NCBI GenBank assembly: GCA_947568835.1
Contig: OX387611.1
Coordinates: 8,622,001-8,686,000 of the forward strand
Length of the DNA: 64,000 nucleotides
Origin: Protonemura montana
Lineage: Eukaryota; Arthropoda; Insecta; Plecoptera; Nemouridae
Reading direction: 5' to 3'
Under the pieces are notes generated by a model. It saw only the letters and a program-made list of their open reading frames with translations. It was not told the DNA's origin and ran no database searches. Shown one piece after another: positions 47,210 through 59,520 of the stretch. Each line of letters begins with the position of its first letter. Position 1 is the first letter of the stretch. The position numbers and the translations under genes are program-made.

Positions 47210-48075
47210 TCACTACAGTCTAGCCCGTGAGAGAGGATACCAGCACAAGGACTGTCCCCTGCATTGCTACAGTCTAGCCCGTGAGAGAAGATACCAGCAC
47301 AAGGACTGTCCCCTGCATTGCTACAGCCTAGCCCGTGAGAGAAGATACCAGCACAAGGACTGTCCCCTGCATTGCTACAGTCTAGTCTGTGAGAGAAGAT
47401 ACCATCACAAGGACTGTCCCCTGCATTGCTACAGTCAACCCGTGAGAGAAGATACCTGCACAAGGACTGTCCCCTGCATTGCTTCAGTCTAGCTCGTGAG
47501 AGAAGATACCAGCACAAGGACTGTCCCCTGCATTGCTACAGTCTAGCCCGTGAGAGAAGATACCAGCACAAGGACTGTCCCCTGCATTGCTACAGTCTAG
47601 CCTGTGAGAGAAGATACCAGCACAAGGACTGTCCCCAGCATTGCTACAGTCCAGCCCGTGAGTGAAGATACCAGCACAAGGACCGTCCCTGCATTGCTAC
47701 AGTCCAGCCCGTGAGAGAAGATACCAGCACAAGGACTGTCCCCTGCATTGCTACAGTCTAGCCGTGAGAGAAGATACCAGCACAAGTACTACCCCTGCAT
47801 TACTACCAACAAAAAAAAAATTTCAGTTACGATTTCAGTGACTAAGTTTTCAAAATACTTGTTATTGCGAAATAATTCCGAAGATTGTTATAATTGGAAG
47901 AAACATTCTTATAGCAGTGTGTGAAACAGCAAAATTTTGACAAGACAAAAATGGCGGACATTGGCGAAGATGAATTGCAGTGTTTTTTCATATGACAGTT
48001 GGCCAGCATGTCATCCCAAAACGACCGGTGGCGCCTCTGGCCGGAAAGTATGTTCTGTCATTGAACTTTAAGGCT
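47210..48075 (-). repeat. 54-bp minisatellite (about 11 units) with element flank
   Basis: Inverse 54-bp units to about 47,805, then a flank with 'atttcagttacgatttcag', 'catatgacagttggcc' and 'ccaaaacgaccggtggcgcc', shared with 34,920-35,170; its end recurs alone at 57,830-57,900. Confidence 0.93.
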
Positions 48076-48426
48076 GGGTTTAAAATACGCCTAAAAAATG
48101 TGTTTAACTGTCAAAAAGTACTGCATATCTTAAGTGTAACTCGTCTTAAAATAGTCGTTTAGTCATTAAGTAACTTGCCTCTCTATATTCATACCACTAG
48201 ACAGAGTTTATAAGTGTTAAACTTTTAATTTCTAATTGGTAATTTTACTACTTGACACGCTAAAACGACGACAGGTGCAACAGTTGTTTGACAGCTTGGT
48301 ATAAGGGTGGCCTGTCACGACATGCGTTTGTCTGCTTCGGTACACGGTAGTCCATTCACCTTGGTTTAATCGACTCTGCACACGAGAACAAATGACACGA
48401 TTTCATCAACATAGGCTCATTTAACA

Positions 48427-48655
48427 AAAACTATTTGAACTGGGTTTTGAATGCTAAGTAAAGGGCTACTAAATTTCCCGACGTTTCGTAACATATACTA
48501 GTTACTTCTTCAAGGGTTAGAGCAGTCCTGACAATTTTCCGATCACAAAAGAACCACATAAAATTATAACGATTTACCTAGTTTTAGTTAAGTGTTATCA
48601 AATAGTTTTTGTTAAAACTAGTGCTAAGGATAAATCAAGTAGACATGAGTCTAAA
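48427..48655. mobile_element. Foldback/Penelope-like terminal repeat, copy B
   Basis: 'caaaaactatttgaactggg' and 'caaatagtttttgttaaaac' arms. Inside, on the minus strand, is 'CTTGAAGAAGTAAC...GTTACGAAACGTCGGG' (48,514-48,477), with a perfect GTAAC/GTTAC stem. Partner of 16,585-16,760. Confidence 0.6.
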
Positions 48656-48664
48656 AACCATTAA

Positions 48665-48865
48665 AGGGCTTATTTATTCATAGCCTCGGCTTAAACTCAA
48701 TCGAGCTTAATTTAACTAAGCACAGTTTAGGGTTGGTTAAGCCTCAATTTAAGTCCAGTTAACTCTCGGTTTAAAATCGGTTAAGCCTGGCTTAAATGTG
48801 GATTAAGCTTGATTTACGCTCGGATTTATCTTGGTTTACACGAGGTAAGCCTGTTTTAAGACCAC
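48665..48865 (+). repeat. Degenerate 10-13 bp repeat rich in TTTAAG/TTAAGC
   Basis: Successive 'ggcttaaactc', 'gagcttaattt', 'ggttaagcctc', 'ggtttaaaatc' and 'ggcttaaatgt' blocks with little conservation of spacing. Confidence 0.7.
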
Positions 48866-49560
48866 GGTTAAATTTTTATTCAATCAGGGAACACACATGC
48901 TCAAACATCTTTTTTTTTGTTTTTCGAAAGACACGCTTTTTTAAAAACAGGAATGCCACATCAGAAATATATATTTTTTTTAAAGAAGTTTTAAACGAAA
49001 ATATTTTTCTTTTCTTCCCCATGTGTACATTACCATAAAAATATTGAAAATGTTGGTTGGGCAGTTTTTCTTTTCAGAACAACATAAAAAAAAAATCCAA
49101 CCGTATATCTGTTTAAAAGAAACAAGTCGAGGATTAGGCGTCCTATTTCAATCACTAATGACAAGATCGCGTGGGCATATGCTCAAGTGACGCAGTACAT
49201 CGAATTTCTCGGTCAAAATTGGTATCCCCCACCCCTAGCGAAAAAACAACCCCCTAGGCCACCCCAATCGACCCCCTAAGGAAACTCGATCACTACCATA
49301 ACTTTGATATTTATCGAAATTAATGCCACGAGTTGAAATGAAACGCACGCCGAATTGATTAGCACCGCGTGATAAAGTCGCATGTGAAAGTTGGAAATAG
49401 TTCACAATGGCGTTAATGGTCGACCGATTCAACACGGGTAGGGACCTATCCCAGGAAACAAATTTAATTTCAAAGAGAAAATTTGTTCACATGATTTTTT
49501 TTTTAATTAGTCTGATAACGTGACGACGCCCTTTATATCACCTTTAACGAAGTACCAATC
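48866..49560. other. No gene seen
   Basis: AT-rich with T homopolymers. A 66-codon minus frame at 49,435-49,235 has no recognisable family. Confidence 0.4.
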
Positions 49561-49564
49561 TGTC

Positions 49565-50345
49565 ATTCGTAACCCTGGTATTACTGTCAGTAGCACCGTG
49601 CTAACTAGCACCACCATAGCATCAAGCAGTAACCCCGACCTAGAGCGGTGATTCGTAACCCTGGTATTACTGTCAGTAGCACCGTGCTAACTAGCACCAC
49701 CATAGCACCAAGCAGTAACCCCAACCTAGAGCGGTGATTCGTAGCCCTGGTATTACTGTCAGTAGCACCGTGCTAACTAGCACCACCATAGCACCAAGCA
49801 GTAACCCCGACCTAGAGCGGTGATTCGTAACCCTGGTATTACTGTCAGTAGCACCGTGCTAACTAGCACCACCATAGCACCAAGCAGTAACCACGACCTA
49901 GAGCGGTGATTCGTAACCCTGGTATTACTGTCAGTAGCACCGTGCTAACTATCACCACCATAGCACCAAGCAGTAACCCCGACCTAGAGCGTTGATTCGT
50001 AACCCTGGTATTACTGTCAGTAGCACCGTGCTAACTAGAACCACCATAGCACCAATCAGTAACCCCGACCTAGCAGTATTAATTAGCACCGTTTCAGTAA
50101 CTCTGGCTTCAGTAACGCTTCATGCAATTGGTTGCTTTGTCCTCACTGCACTGTGATGATCAACTGATACCCAGTATACCTTCTTGATAATGCTATTGTC
50201 GTAGCACCGCCGTAATACCAGTTGCCTGTGGTGCTAAAATCAACAAACTCTAGCATTGTTGAAAAGTGTCGTTGTAGGTCAGGGTATACGACTGGTCGCA
50301 TTATATAGCGCCATGATAGCACCACCAAGTGGCCGGTATGTGTCC
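49565..50345 (+). repeat. 86-bp minisatellite (6 units) with 3' flank
   Basis: Same unit and same following flank as 16,995-18,335 ('cagtaactctggcttcagta', 'catgcaattggttgctttgt', 'caacaaactctagcattgtt', 'gtggccggtatgtg'). Confidence 0.93.
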
Positions 50346-50959
50346 GAAAAGCCTCTAAAGTAGCAAGTTTCAACAAATCCAACCTTTAATTCTAAGAAAA
50401 ATTACTCTTCCATAAAGCGCACACTGCCAAAATTTCAAATCATTCGACTCGACAGGTTCCAGACTTCCGTTAATAAGCTTACGAATTCTCGACAGTCGCC
50501 TCTGGGGAACGCGACAACCCATGTGATCATCATCATCCGGCTCACGTCGCGGCAAGAGATAAAATATTGGAACATGTCTAAGGAAGAAAACGGGGGCACG
50601 AGGTTACAAAGTATGTGAGGTTGATTTATCGACAGCCTATGGCTTAGTTGGCTTAGCCTGTCAATGTGGTCGTATTTTATCATCAAGTCGAAATATCGGC
50701 TCAGGCAACATATGCTTGTTATGGTTACAAATTCGTTTAGCGTTAGAGGCTGTCTGGTTTTTTTTTTGGTTAGTAAACCGTGTTGAAAATCGGGTTTTGT
50801 TGGGTATGTCTGCTCAAGTTTGTTGACAAAGGAACATTAACAGATTTAGCTGATATGATAGTGCAATCAAATTTTTCTAAGTTTTCTAATTTTTTTTTGT
50901 TGCCACCTTTCAAAACAAAAGATACAGTCAAGCATATGGGATACAATTAGATACACTCC

Positions 50960-52560
50960 AGGTCAGGGTCACTGCTTGGTGCTATATTGATTCTAGTTAG
51001 CACGGTGCTACTGACAGTAATACCAGGGTTACGAATCACCGCTCTAGGTCGGGGTCACTGCTTGGTGCTATGGTAGTGCTAGTTAGCACGGTGCTACTGA
51101 CAGTAATAACAGGGTTACGAATCACCGCTCTAGGTCGGGGTTACTGCTTGGTGGTATGGTGGTGCTAGTTAGCACGGTGCTACTGACAGTAATACCAGGG
51201 TTACGAATCACCGCTTTAGGTCAGGGTTACTGCTTGGTGCTATGGTAGTGCTAGTTAGCACGGTGCTACTGACAGTAATAAAAGGGTTACGAATCACCGC
51301 TCTAGGTCGGGGTTACTGCTTGGTGGTATGGTGGTGCTAGTTAGCACGGTGCTACTGACAGTAATACCAGGGTTACGAATCACCGCTTTAGGTCGGGGTT
51401 ACTGCTTGGTGCTATGGTGGTGCTAGTTAGCACGGTGCTACTGACAGTAATACCAGGGTAACGAATCACCGCTCTAGGTCGGAGTTACTGCTTGGTGCTA
51501 TGGTGGTGCTAGTTAGCACGGTGCTACTGACAGTAATACCAGGGTTATGAATCACCGCTCTAGGTCGGGGTTATTGCTTGGTGCTATGGTGGTGCTAGTT
51601 AGCACGGTGCTACTGACAGTAATACCAGGGTCACTGCTTGGTGCTATGGTGGTGCTAGTTAGCACGGTGCTACTGACAGTAATACCAGGGTTACGAATCA
51701 CCGCTCTAGGTCGGGGTTACTGCTTGGTGCTATGTTGGTGCTAGTTAGCACGGTGCTACTGACAGTAATACCAGGGTTACGAATCACCGCTCTAGGTCGG
51801 GGTTACTGCTTGGTGCTATGGTGGTGCTAGTTAGCACGGTGCTACTGACAGTAATACCAGGGTAACGAATCACCGCTCTAGGTTGGGGTTACTGCTTGGC
51901 GCTATGGTGGTGCTAGTTAGCACGGTTCTACTGCCAGTAATACCAGAGTAACGAATCACCGCTTTAGGTCGGGGTTACTGCTTGGTGCTATGGTGGTGCT
52001 AGTGAGCACGGTGCTACTGAAAGTAATACCAGGGTTACGAATCACCGCTCTAGGTCGGGGTTACTGCTTGGTGCTAAGGTGGTGCTAGTTAGCACGGTGC
52101 TACTGACAGTAATACCAGGGTTACGAATCACCGCTCTAGGTCGGGGTTACTGCTTGGTGCTATGGTAGTGCTAGTTAGCACGGTGCTACTGACAGTAATA
52201 CCAGGGTTACGAATCACCGCTCTAGGTCGGGGTTACTGCTTGGTGCTATGGTGGTGCTAGTTATCACGGTGCTACTGACAGTAATACCAGGGTTACGAAT
52301 CACCGCTCTAGGTTGGGGTTACTGCTTGGTGCTATGGTAGTGCTAGTTAGCACGGTGCTACTGACAGTAATACCAGGGTTACGAATCACCGCTCTAGGTC
52401 GGGGTTACTGCTTGGTGCTATGGTGGTGCTAGTTAGCACGGTGCTACTGACAGTAATACCAGGGTTACGAATCACCGCTCTAGGTTGGGGTTACTGCTTG
52501 GTGCTATGGTAGTGCTAGTTAGCACGGTGCTACTGACAGTAATACCAGGGCTAAGAAAAG
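50960..52560 (-). repeat. 86-bp minisatellite, inverse orientation (about 18 units), largest of the family
   Basis: Inverse 86-bp units with a few shortened ones (for example near 51,630). No leader or flank of the element is present on either side. Confidence 0.94.
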
Positions 52561-52689
52561 ACCACTCTAAATGAAATGCTAGATCGCAACAGTTCCCGCT
52601 TTCCAAACAAGTGTATCATTGTATCCCGCTTTCCAATCATTCCAGTCAAATAGCTGAATTGACCTAAAAAAGTCAGCCAGGCGGAAGAC

Positions 52690-52975
52690 GAAAGCGAGAA
52701 AAAAAAGACATCTTATATCTTGAATCGAATCGAACGAACACGATCTAGTAGTTCTTGACTCGTACGGGCCGTGTCCCGGGGCCTTTGAACCACCGCCGCC
52801 GGAATCAATACTATCAAGGCGGTGGTGCCCCTCCCCCCCCCCCCCCCCCCCTCCTCCACCCGACGGGCAAGCCGCACCCAGACGTGCTTCCGGGAGTCGA
52901 ACGGGGTACAGGGAACGACACCGTTTTGCTTCTCATTCCTCAATTGCGGCCTGGACCATAATAAATATATATATA
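52690..52975. other. GC-rich island with long C tract
   Basis: Stands out from AT-rich surroundings; it contains 'ggcggtggtgcccctc' and a run of about 18 C at 52,833-52,850. Frames of 67-76 codons on both strands are proline/glycine-rich from the tract. I cannot assign a function. Confidence 0.45.
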
Positions 52976-53555
52976 TGTTTTTTTTTTCTTTTCTTGAGAG
53001 TAGGAACCATTTTAAGGTTCTATAGAGCTATTTTCCCCCTACGAGCTAGTGGACACAATTTTAAATAGAGGACATGGTACCTCCTCTCACTGGCTGGACT
53101 TAAAATATGTTTAGAGGTTAATTGTACCGGGATTTTAACATAATGAATCGTGGAAGTCTGGGCATGGTTGTTGTTGATTCTTTTGTTATAATAATAATAA
53201 TAATAATAATGATGATAATAATAATAATAAAATATATTTTATTCTAGGGACAATACATTACAGAGTAAGTAAGGTTTGTTATAAAATACGTCAGAAAACA
53301 TAAAATGAAAGGAGCAGCAGTAGAATGGCATAGAATAGAATATAATAGCATAGGAAATTCAGATTCTCTCTTCTTTATGTGATAGGATGACAAGTCAGTT
53401 AAGCTTTCATCGTTGATTCATTAACTGGCATACATGTTTCGAAACGTTTGAAAAAGCGTTTGAGTGAACTTGAAATGTAATTTCTTTGTTATGTTAAACT
53501 GATTTTAAGAGCATGAAAAAGAGGCACGAGTTTCAATTGAGTGGTTTTTTTTGTA
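52976..53555. other. No gene seen; AAT microsatellite
   Basis: AT-rich, with an AAT trinucleotide array at 53,188-53,232. Confidence 0.6.
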
Positions 53556-53557
53556 CC

Positions 53558-53822
53558 TGAACGGTTTGGCGTGTTGGAAACGCCGGTTCGCGTGAGATCA
53601 CTGAAGTTGAGCAACACTGCGCTGGGTCAGGTATTGGATGGGTGACCATCATATACATGACCAGTTCTGTTCGGGAGGGAGGTTGGAGGGATGAAAGTTA
53701 AGCAACACTGCGCTGGGTCAGGTATTGGATGGGTGACCATCATACACATGACCAGTTTTGTTCGGGAGAGAATGTGGAGGGAGCTGCATTCGTCTTGCTT
53801 ATCAACCTCTCAACAGGATGGC
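53558..53822 (+). mobile_element. 5S-derived SINE with duplicated 91-bp segment, truncated
   Basis: The head 'gaacggtttggcgtgttgg' and the 5S part are followed by two copies of the 'gttgagcaacactgcgctgg ... ggagggatgaaagtt' unit, then a short body stub. The same kind of unit is expanded at 45,476-46,190. Confidence 0.82.
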
Positions 53823-54269
53823 TATATGGATTTCAGTTTTGATAATATAAAAAAGGGTGGTTTTTGACTGTTGTTTCTCTGCATTTAACGAGTAATTAAA
53901 CCCGAACAGCACTTTTTTACCAAGTTTAATCCGAACAAGATCTGTACTAATAGACAAGAAATGCCAATAGTGCGTGTGGCTTAACCTGTTCATCAAATGA
54001 GTCTGAAGTATTATATTATTTACAACTTGAATTACCCCCTACAGAATTTAGAAGGAAAATTTACATAATTGAGGCTCGATTACATTAATAATAATATAAT
54101 ATGTAGTAATTCAGTAAACATGCCCAACGGGAATTCAACAAAATGCTTCTCCTCGAGCATTCTGTCAAACTACCAACAAACATATCAAGGACTGTGCATC
54201 GTGAACGGTGAAAAAAAGCTTAATTGCGTCGTTAAAATATAATTCTAGAGTATGTTATGGAGTTTTCGA

Positions 54270-55160
54270 CTGGCCTGGACCAGGGCAGGTTTGAAACTTG
54301 CTCGGTGACGTCATGCTCTACACCGGGTTTGCACCAGCTCCGAGCGAGAGAGCTCCCACCCGACCACGTGGTCACTAGCTGTCAATTTGTAGATTTTTTT
54401 CCAATTGGTCCGTTGAAATTTTTTCCTGGAGCAAGAAAGTTGGAACCAAGAGTGACCCGAGAGCGAGCAACTCTGCCAGTCGAACACGTGAAAGTTGCAC
54501 TGGGGCAGAGTCACATGCCCAGCCGAACACGTGAAAGTTGCACTGGGGCTGAGTCACATGCCCAGTCGAACATTTGAAAGTTGCACTGAGGCAGAGTCAC
54601 ATGCCCAGTCGAACACGTGAAAGTTGCACTGGGGCTGAGTCACATGCCCAGTCGAACACGTGAAAGTTGCACTGGGACAGAGTCACATGCCCAGTCGAAC
54701 ACGTGAAAGTTGCACTGGGGCTGAGTCACATGCCCAGTCGAACACGTGAAAGTTGCACTGGGACAGAGTTACATGCCCAGTCGAACACGTGAAAGTTGCA
54801 CTGGGACAGAGTCACATGCCCAGTCGAACACGTGAAAGTTGTACTGGGGCAGAGTCACATGCCCAGCCGAACACGTGAAAGTTGCATTGGGGCAGAGTCA
54901 CATGCCCAGTCGAACACGTGAAAGTTGCACTGGGGCAGAGTCACATGCCCAGTCGAACACGTGAAAGTTACACTGGGACAGAGTCACATGCCCAGTCAAA
55001 CACTTGAAAGTTGCACTGGGGCAGAGTCACATGCCCAGTCGAACACGTGAAAGTTGCACTGGGGCAGAGTCACATGCCCAGTCGAACACGTGAAAGTTAC
55101 ACTGGGGCAGAGTCACATGCCCAGTCGGACACGTGAAAGTTGCACTTGGGCAGAGTAATA
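54270..55160 (-). repeat. 43-bp minisatellite (about 15 units) with element flank
   Basis: The flank 54,270-54,480 ('ccagggcaggtttgaaacttg', 'gtgacgtcatgct', 'gggtttgcaccagctccgag') is the inverse of 19,440-19,640. Units 'gtcgaacacgtgaaagttgc' + 'actggggcagagtcacatgc' + 'cca' follow. Confidence 0.93.
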
Positions 55161-55650
55161 TGTCAGAGAAATAAATAACTACGGAAATTGTGAAATCTGA
55201 TTTTGAGTTCTAGCAAACCTAGATATAGACCCGAGTAAGCTCCCGATACAACAGTCTTTTCAAAAACAGTACATGTCTGAAGGTAAGCCTTTGCTTGGCA
55301 AAATAATCCCATAAGTAGCAATCAGAAAATTAAATCACATGTGAATTCCGATTTGATAGAACCGATGAATCATCGATTTTTTTGGGCTGGTGATGTCAAT
55401 GTTTTTTCCTCACTAGTTAAACTCAAAAAAACAATATTAAAAAAATTACAGTGTTACACAGAGATATTATTACATTTAATTATAGTGATATGTAATTTAA
55501 TCACATGAACATAGCAACTGGGAATAGAATGCTATGCAAGCATTAAAGCGATTACAATTAACCTAGAAACACTTACACAATTTCAACGTTTAATCATTAG
55601 GTTAACAGGTTTAGCCAGAGGGCCAGTGCTAATGATAGACTTACTACTGA
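55161..55650. other. No gene seen
   Basis: AT-rich sequence without recognisable features. Confidence 0.4.
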
Positions 55651-55659
55651 ACAAACGAG

Positions 55660-55985
55660 CCGGCAACACGTGGTAACGGTAGCTGCCACCCGATGGCGCT
55701 TGCGGATATCTTTTTTAACAGATTTATATTCAAACTGTCAATAAATGCCTATCAATTGTTAAGATTAGCATCGATTTTTTAGGATGAAATCTTATTTAAA
55801 TTGCAAACGCTTGCAATGCGCGGGGTATTTTATTATTATCAACACTGTAACCGTCTCAAAAATTGATGCCCAAACGCGGACACGAACCCCGATCTCCGAT
55901 CATCCGCGTTTGGGGATCAATTTTTGAGACGGTTATAGTGTTGTTAATAATAAAAAAGCGTCGATATTATTTCACTGTAATCCAG
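55660..55985. repeat. Dispersed repeat with inverted tRNA-SINE foldback
   Basis: 'gccacccgatggcgcttgcgg' at 55,685-55,706. Then arms 'caacactgtaaccgtctcaa' (about 55,840) and 'ttgagacggttatagtgttg' (about 55,935) with 'aaacgcgg'/'ccgcgttt' inside, and a B-box-like 'gaaccccgatc' between. Confidence 0.65.
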
Positions 55986-56044
55986 TCGCAAATGCGAATT
56001 ATCGCATTAATTGATTTGGATATACTCTGATTTGAATATTGGAT

Positions 56045-56112
56045 AGGTGACCACCGAACGATTTGGCTTGTCCGAAGTTAAGCAATAGTGCGCTGGGTCA
56101 GGTATTGGTCAG
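56045..56112 (+). mobile_element. 5S-derived SINE fragment
   Basis: 'ggtgaccaccgaacgatttgg', 'ccgaagttaagcaatagtg' and 'cgctgggtcaggtattgg'. Only head and 5S part, with an internal deletion. Confidence 0.7.
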
Positions 56113-56317
56113 GTCACAAATCATTATGCAGTGTTAATTTTCAGTGAGGTAAGAGGGCTGGACCGAGAACTACGGATATGATAATCTATATTCTAGACAA
56201 CCACAACACTCAAGACGTCTATGCAAAGAAATTTCTACCAAAACTACGACTTATTCTGTACGCCGGGCACTGATTTATGCATTGTCATTATTTTCATTTT
56301 CCATGTTATCAACGAGC

Positions 56318-56416
56318 TTTTCGAGACGCTTTTCCCCGGAAAATCCATGCAAGCATGACACGTACTGTTCAGGCGTGGTCGCTCGGAAAAAACCGTCGGG
56401 AAAAGCGTCTCGAAAA
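56318..56416. repeat. Perfect 19-bp inverted repeat (hairpin)
   Basis: TTTTCGAGACGCTTTTCCC at 56,318-56,336 and its exact inverse at 56,398-56,416, with a 61-bp loop. It lies in a region with no gene. Confidence 0.9.
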
Positions 56417-56829
56417 AACGTCGGAAAATATGCTATTCCTCGCGATGAAGTGGATTAAAATGCCCGTGGTCGTACGCGGATTCGTGTTTCTGCAAAGTAA
56501 TTGGAAGGGGAGCGGGGGTTGGGTGGAGGAAGAAATGTGGTAGCATCATTGGCAAGAAAAGAGGGAAAAAATATGGAGAAATCTTTCTCGCATAAGTCTT
56601 GTGAGCTAGGAAACTTTCCACTTAGTTGCTAAAAAGAAACAAAGGCGACTGAATTATCCCATTTTTTGTTTATCTAGGCCGAAGGAAAATGCCATCAAAA
56701 CAGCATTTTTATTTGGCTTAAAAATTCATATCAATACCTTATTTTTTGTTTGAAATAAGTTCACCTTGTTACAATTAAAATTAAACTACCCCTTGGGGCC
56801 AAATCATACGGAGAAGAAAAAAAAACAAG

Positions 56830-57515
56830 GACCCTGTCACGGAATGTCCAGCACAGAGGCGACGGCGAGTGTCCGCTCCTTTACGTGGAGCGAAACAAGC
56901 ACCCTGTCACGGAATGTCCAGCACAGAGGCGACGGCGAGTGTCCGCTCCTTTACGTGGAGCGAAACAAGCACCCTGTCACGGAATGTCCAGCACAGAAGC
57001 GACGGCGAGTGTCCGCTCCTTTGCGTGGAGCGAAACAAGCACCCTGTCACGGAATGTCCAGCACAGAAGCGACGGCGAGTGTCCGCTCCTTTGCGTGGAG
57101 CGAAACAAGCACCCTGTCACAGAATGTCCAGCACAGAGGCGACGGCGAGTGTCCGCTCCTTTGCGTGGAGTGAAACAAGCACACTGTCACGGAATGTCCA
57201 GCACAGAGGCAACGGCGAGTGTCCGCTCCTTTGCGTGGAGCGAAAAAAGCACCCTGTCACGGAATGTCCAGCACAGAGGGGACGGCGAGTGTCCGCTCCT
57301 TTGCGTGGAGCGAAACAAGTACCCTGTCACGGAATGTCCAGCACAGAGGCGACGGCGAGTGTCCGCTCCTTTGCGTGGAGCGAAACAAGCACCCTGTCAC
57401 GGAATGTCCAGCACAGAGGCGACGGCGAGTGTCCGCTTCTTTGCGTGGAGCGAAACAAGCACCCTGTCACGGAATGTCCAGCACAGAAGCGACGGCGAGT
57501 GTCCGCTTCTTTGAG
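56830..57515 (+). repeat. 70-bp minisatellite (about 10 units)
   Basis: Same unit as 41,410-41,812, very homogeneous. Stop-free frames of up to 233 codons in all three phases arise because the unit lacks stops. They carry no domain and are not called as genes. Confidence 0.95.
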
Positions 57516-59130
57516 CGCTTCTATCTGCAACGCAGGCTCCCTAATGGTGTTTATAACTTTGTGGAAATAGTTAATTTCTCATGCTGTTATTTGGACTTTT
57601 TTTGTTGGTAATTGCATTTGGTAATTTGAGCCAATTATCAGATAAAGTACCCAGCGAATTAATTTGACGGGTTTATATTTTCTAGCGTCTTCTTTGTATT
57701 TTCTTCATCTTAAATGACGCAGTTGAAATTTTAGAACTAGTTTCTAGAATCCGTTTCAGCGGATAACAGCCATTTTCGCCAGCTTACATCACTCGTATCA
57801 CATCCAGTGGTTTCTAGTGTTATTCTGATCGGGCCAACTAGTCACCCCAAAACGACCAGTAGCGCCTCCGCCGGAAGAGTATATTCTTTCGTTGAACTAA
57901 GGGCCGATTTCACCAACACAATTTAAATCTTGCTTAAAAGGCGTTTAAAGTAATTTTTAGACCAAAATTGATTTTCCTCGTTTCGCCGACATTTTGTGAG
58001 ATTTGAAAGCAAATGTTTAGATAAATACACAAAAAAAGGAAATTTAAATTCGAGTTTGGTAATGATTCAGGAAGGCTTTGTCCTGTCATATAAAATCAAT
58101 TTTATTTGACAGCCGTCATTATCTCTTTGTCCTAATCGCTGTTTAATATTTAAAACTCGACGGATGGGGGTTTGACCTTTTAACTGTCATTTGGAGGTCA
58201 AAGAAGTCCCATTGATATTTTGTTCGTATTTCCAAGTCACCAAATATTCCGTTTCGAAGCAAACACATTGTTAAACACTTTTTATTTTCTTATTTTTCTT
58301 ATGTTATCTTATTTTTTTGGTTTTCAATTATTAAAATATCATTTTTTGAAAGCGAATCACTGTGCCGGTTAAAATCACCCCTAAACGACGTTTATAAGCG
58401 TTTTAAACGGCGTTGGTGAAAACCTTTAAATGTAAGCCATGTTCATTACATTCAAGAACATCTTATAAATTGCACTGACAGATACATTCTAAAAATGTAT
58501 CTATTCGTTCGTTTGTATATTGTTCCAAAGTAAATAAACTGCGCATTGTAGCTCTAGCATAATACATTTTCTTGAACCGTACTCCCGTAGCGCTCATGTT
58601 GAACTGTCTTCGCGAAAAATTCCCGCCAAAAGACTACTCTACCGACAAAAACAAAATGGAGGCTGCTTCTAGGTTGAGCCACCGTCGTTTCGAGTTTTAA
58701 AAAAATGTCATCTCGTTATTTCTCGCAGATTATTCGAATTTTAGGCTGGTTTACACTCTAATAATTTTTTTTTTATGCTAACCCCAACAATTGACGTATA
58801 TGCATCGATATCTTGAGTAGGAATTATTTAATTGTCGAGTTAAGTTAAAAAAGGAGGGTCGGACGCGCCACCCGGTGGCATCTAGTGGCATATAGTGGCA
58901 TTTGCTTCTCAGTTAATTTTTACCTAACGCTAAGCCTCTCTCTACAAATGAACTCAATGCTAGAAGTATTGTACATATCTTTTATATGACCCTGATTTAC
59001 CATTCAATATAAAACTACCTATAAAACTATTTATATCTGTTTGTTATGATAAGTTATCTGCCTTGCCGTATATGAAACAATTAATATGGCAAACTTCGGT
59101 ATTAACCTTTTAGTAATTAAAGCTATAAAT
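57516..59130. other. No gene seen; repeat remnants
   Basis: 57,830-57,900 ('ccaaaacgaccagtagcgcc') is the end of the 54-bp satellite element without its array. 58,600-58,700 matches 28,600-28,700. Confidence 0.5.
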
Positions 59131-59520
59131 CAACCGAACGGTTTGGCGTGTTGGAAACATCGGTTCTCATGAGATCACAGAAGTTCGGCAATACTGCGCT
59201 GGGTATTGGATGGGTGACCATCATACACATGACCAGTTCTGTTTGGGAGAGAGGTTAGAGGGATGAAAGTTATTACAGCAACTTCATTCGCCTTGCTTAT
59301 CAACCTCTCGACATCATGGATTTGTGGAGGAATCCTGTTGTTCTTGTTGTACTGTCCTTCGGAAGGGACGTAAAGCCGGTGGTCCCCTGGGTGCTCTTCG
59401 ACAGGAGTAGGCTACGTGCTGACACAGGGTTTCCACTCCCCCCTTCGAAGCTAGGTTAGGTTCATTATCATCCTCATCGTCATTCACTCATTCACCGACG
59501 CCATTAGACCAGTGCTATTA
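59131..59520 (+). mobile_element. 5S-derived SINE
   Basis: Head, 5S part ('gatcacagaagttcggcaat'), body and 3' domain to 'gccattagaccagtgctatt'. The final tail is missing. Confidence 0.82.

Noticed and set aside
56869..57570. 233-codon open frame (and 213-, 209-codon relatives at 62.2-62.8 and 56.9-57.5 kb)
   Set aside because: They lie wholly in the 70-bp minisatellite, which is open in all phases; no domain, start context or splice structure.
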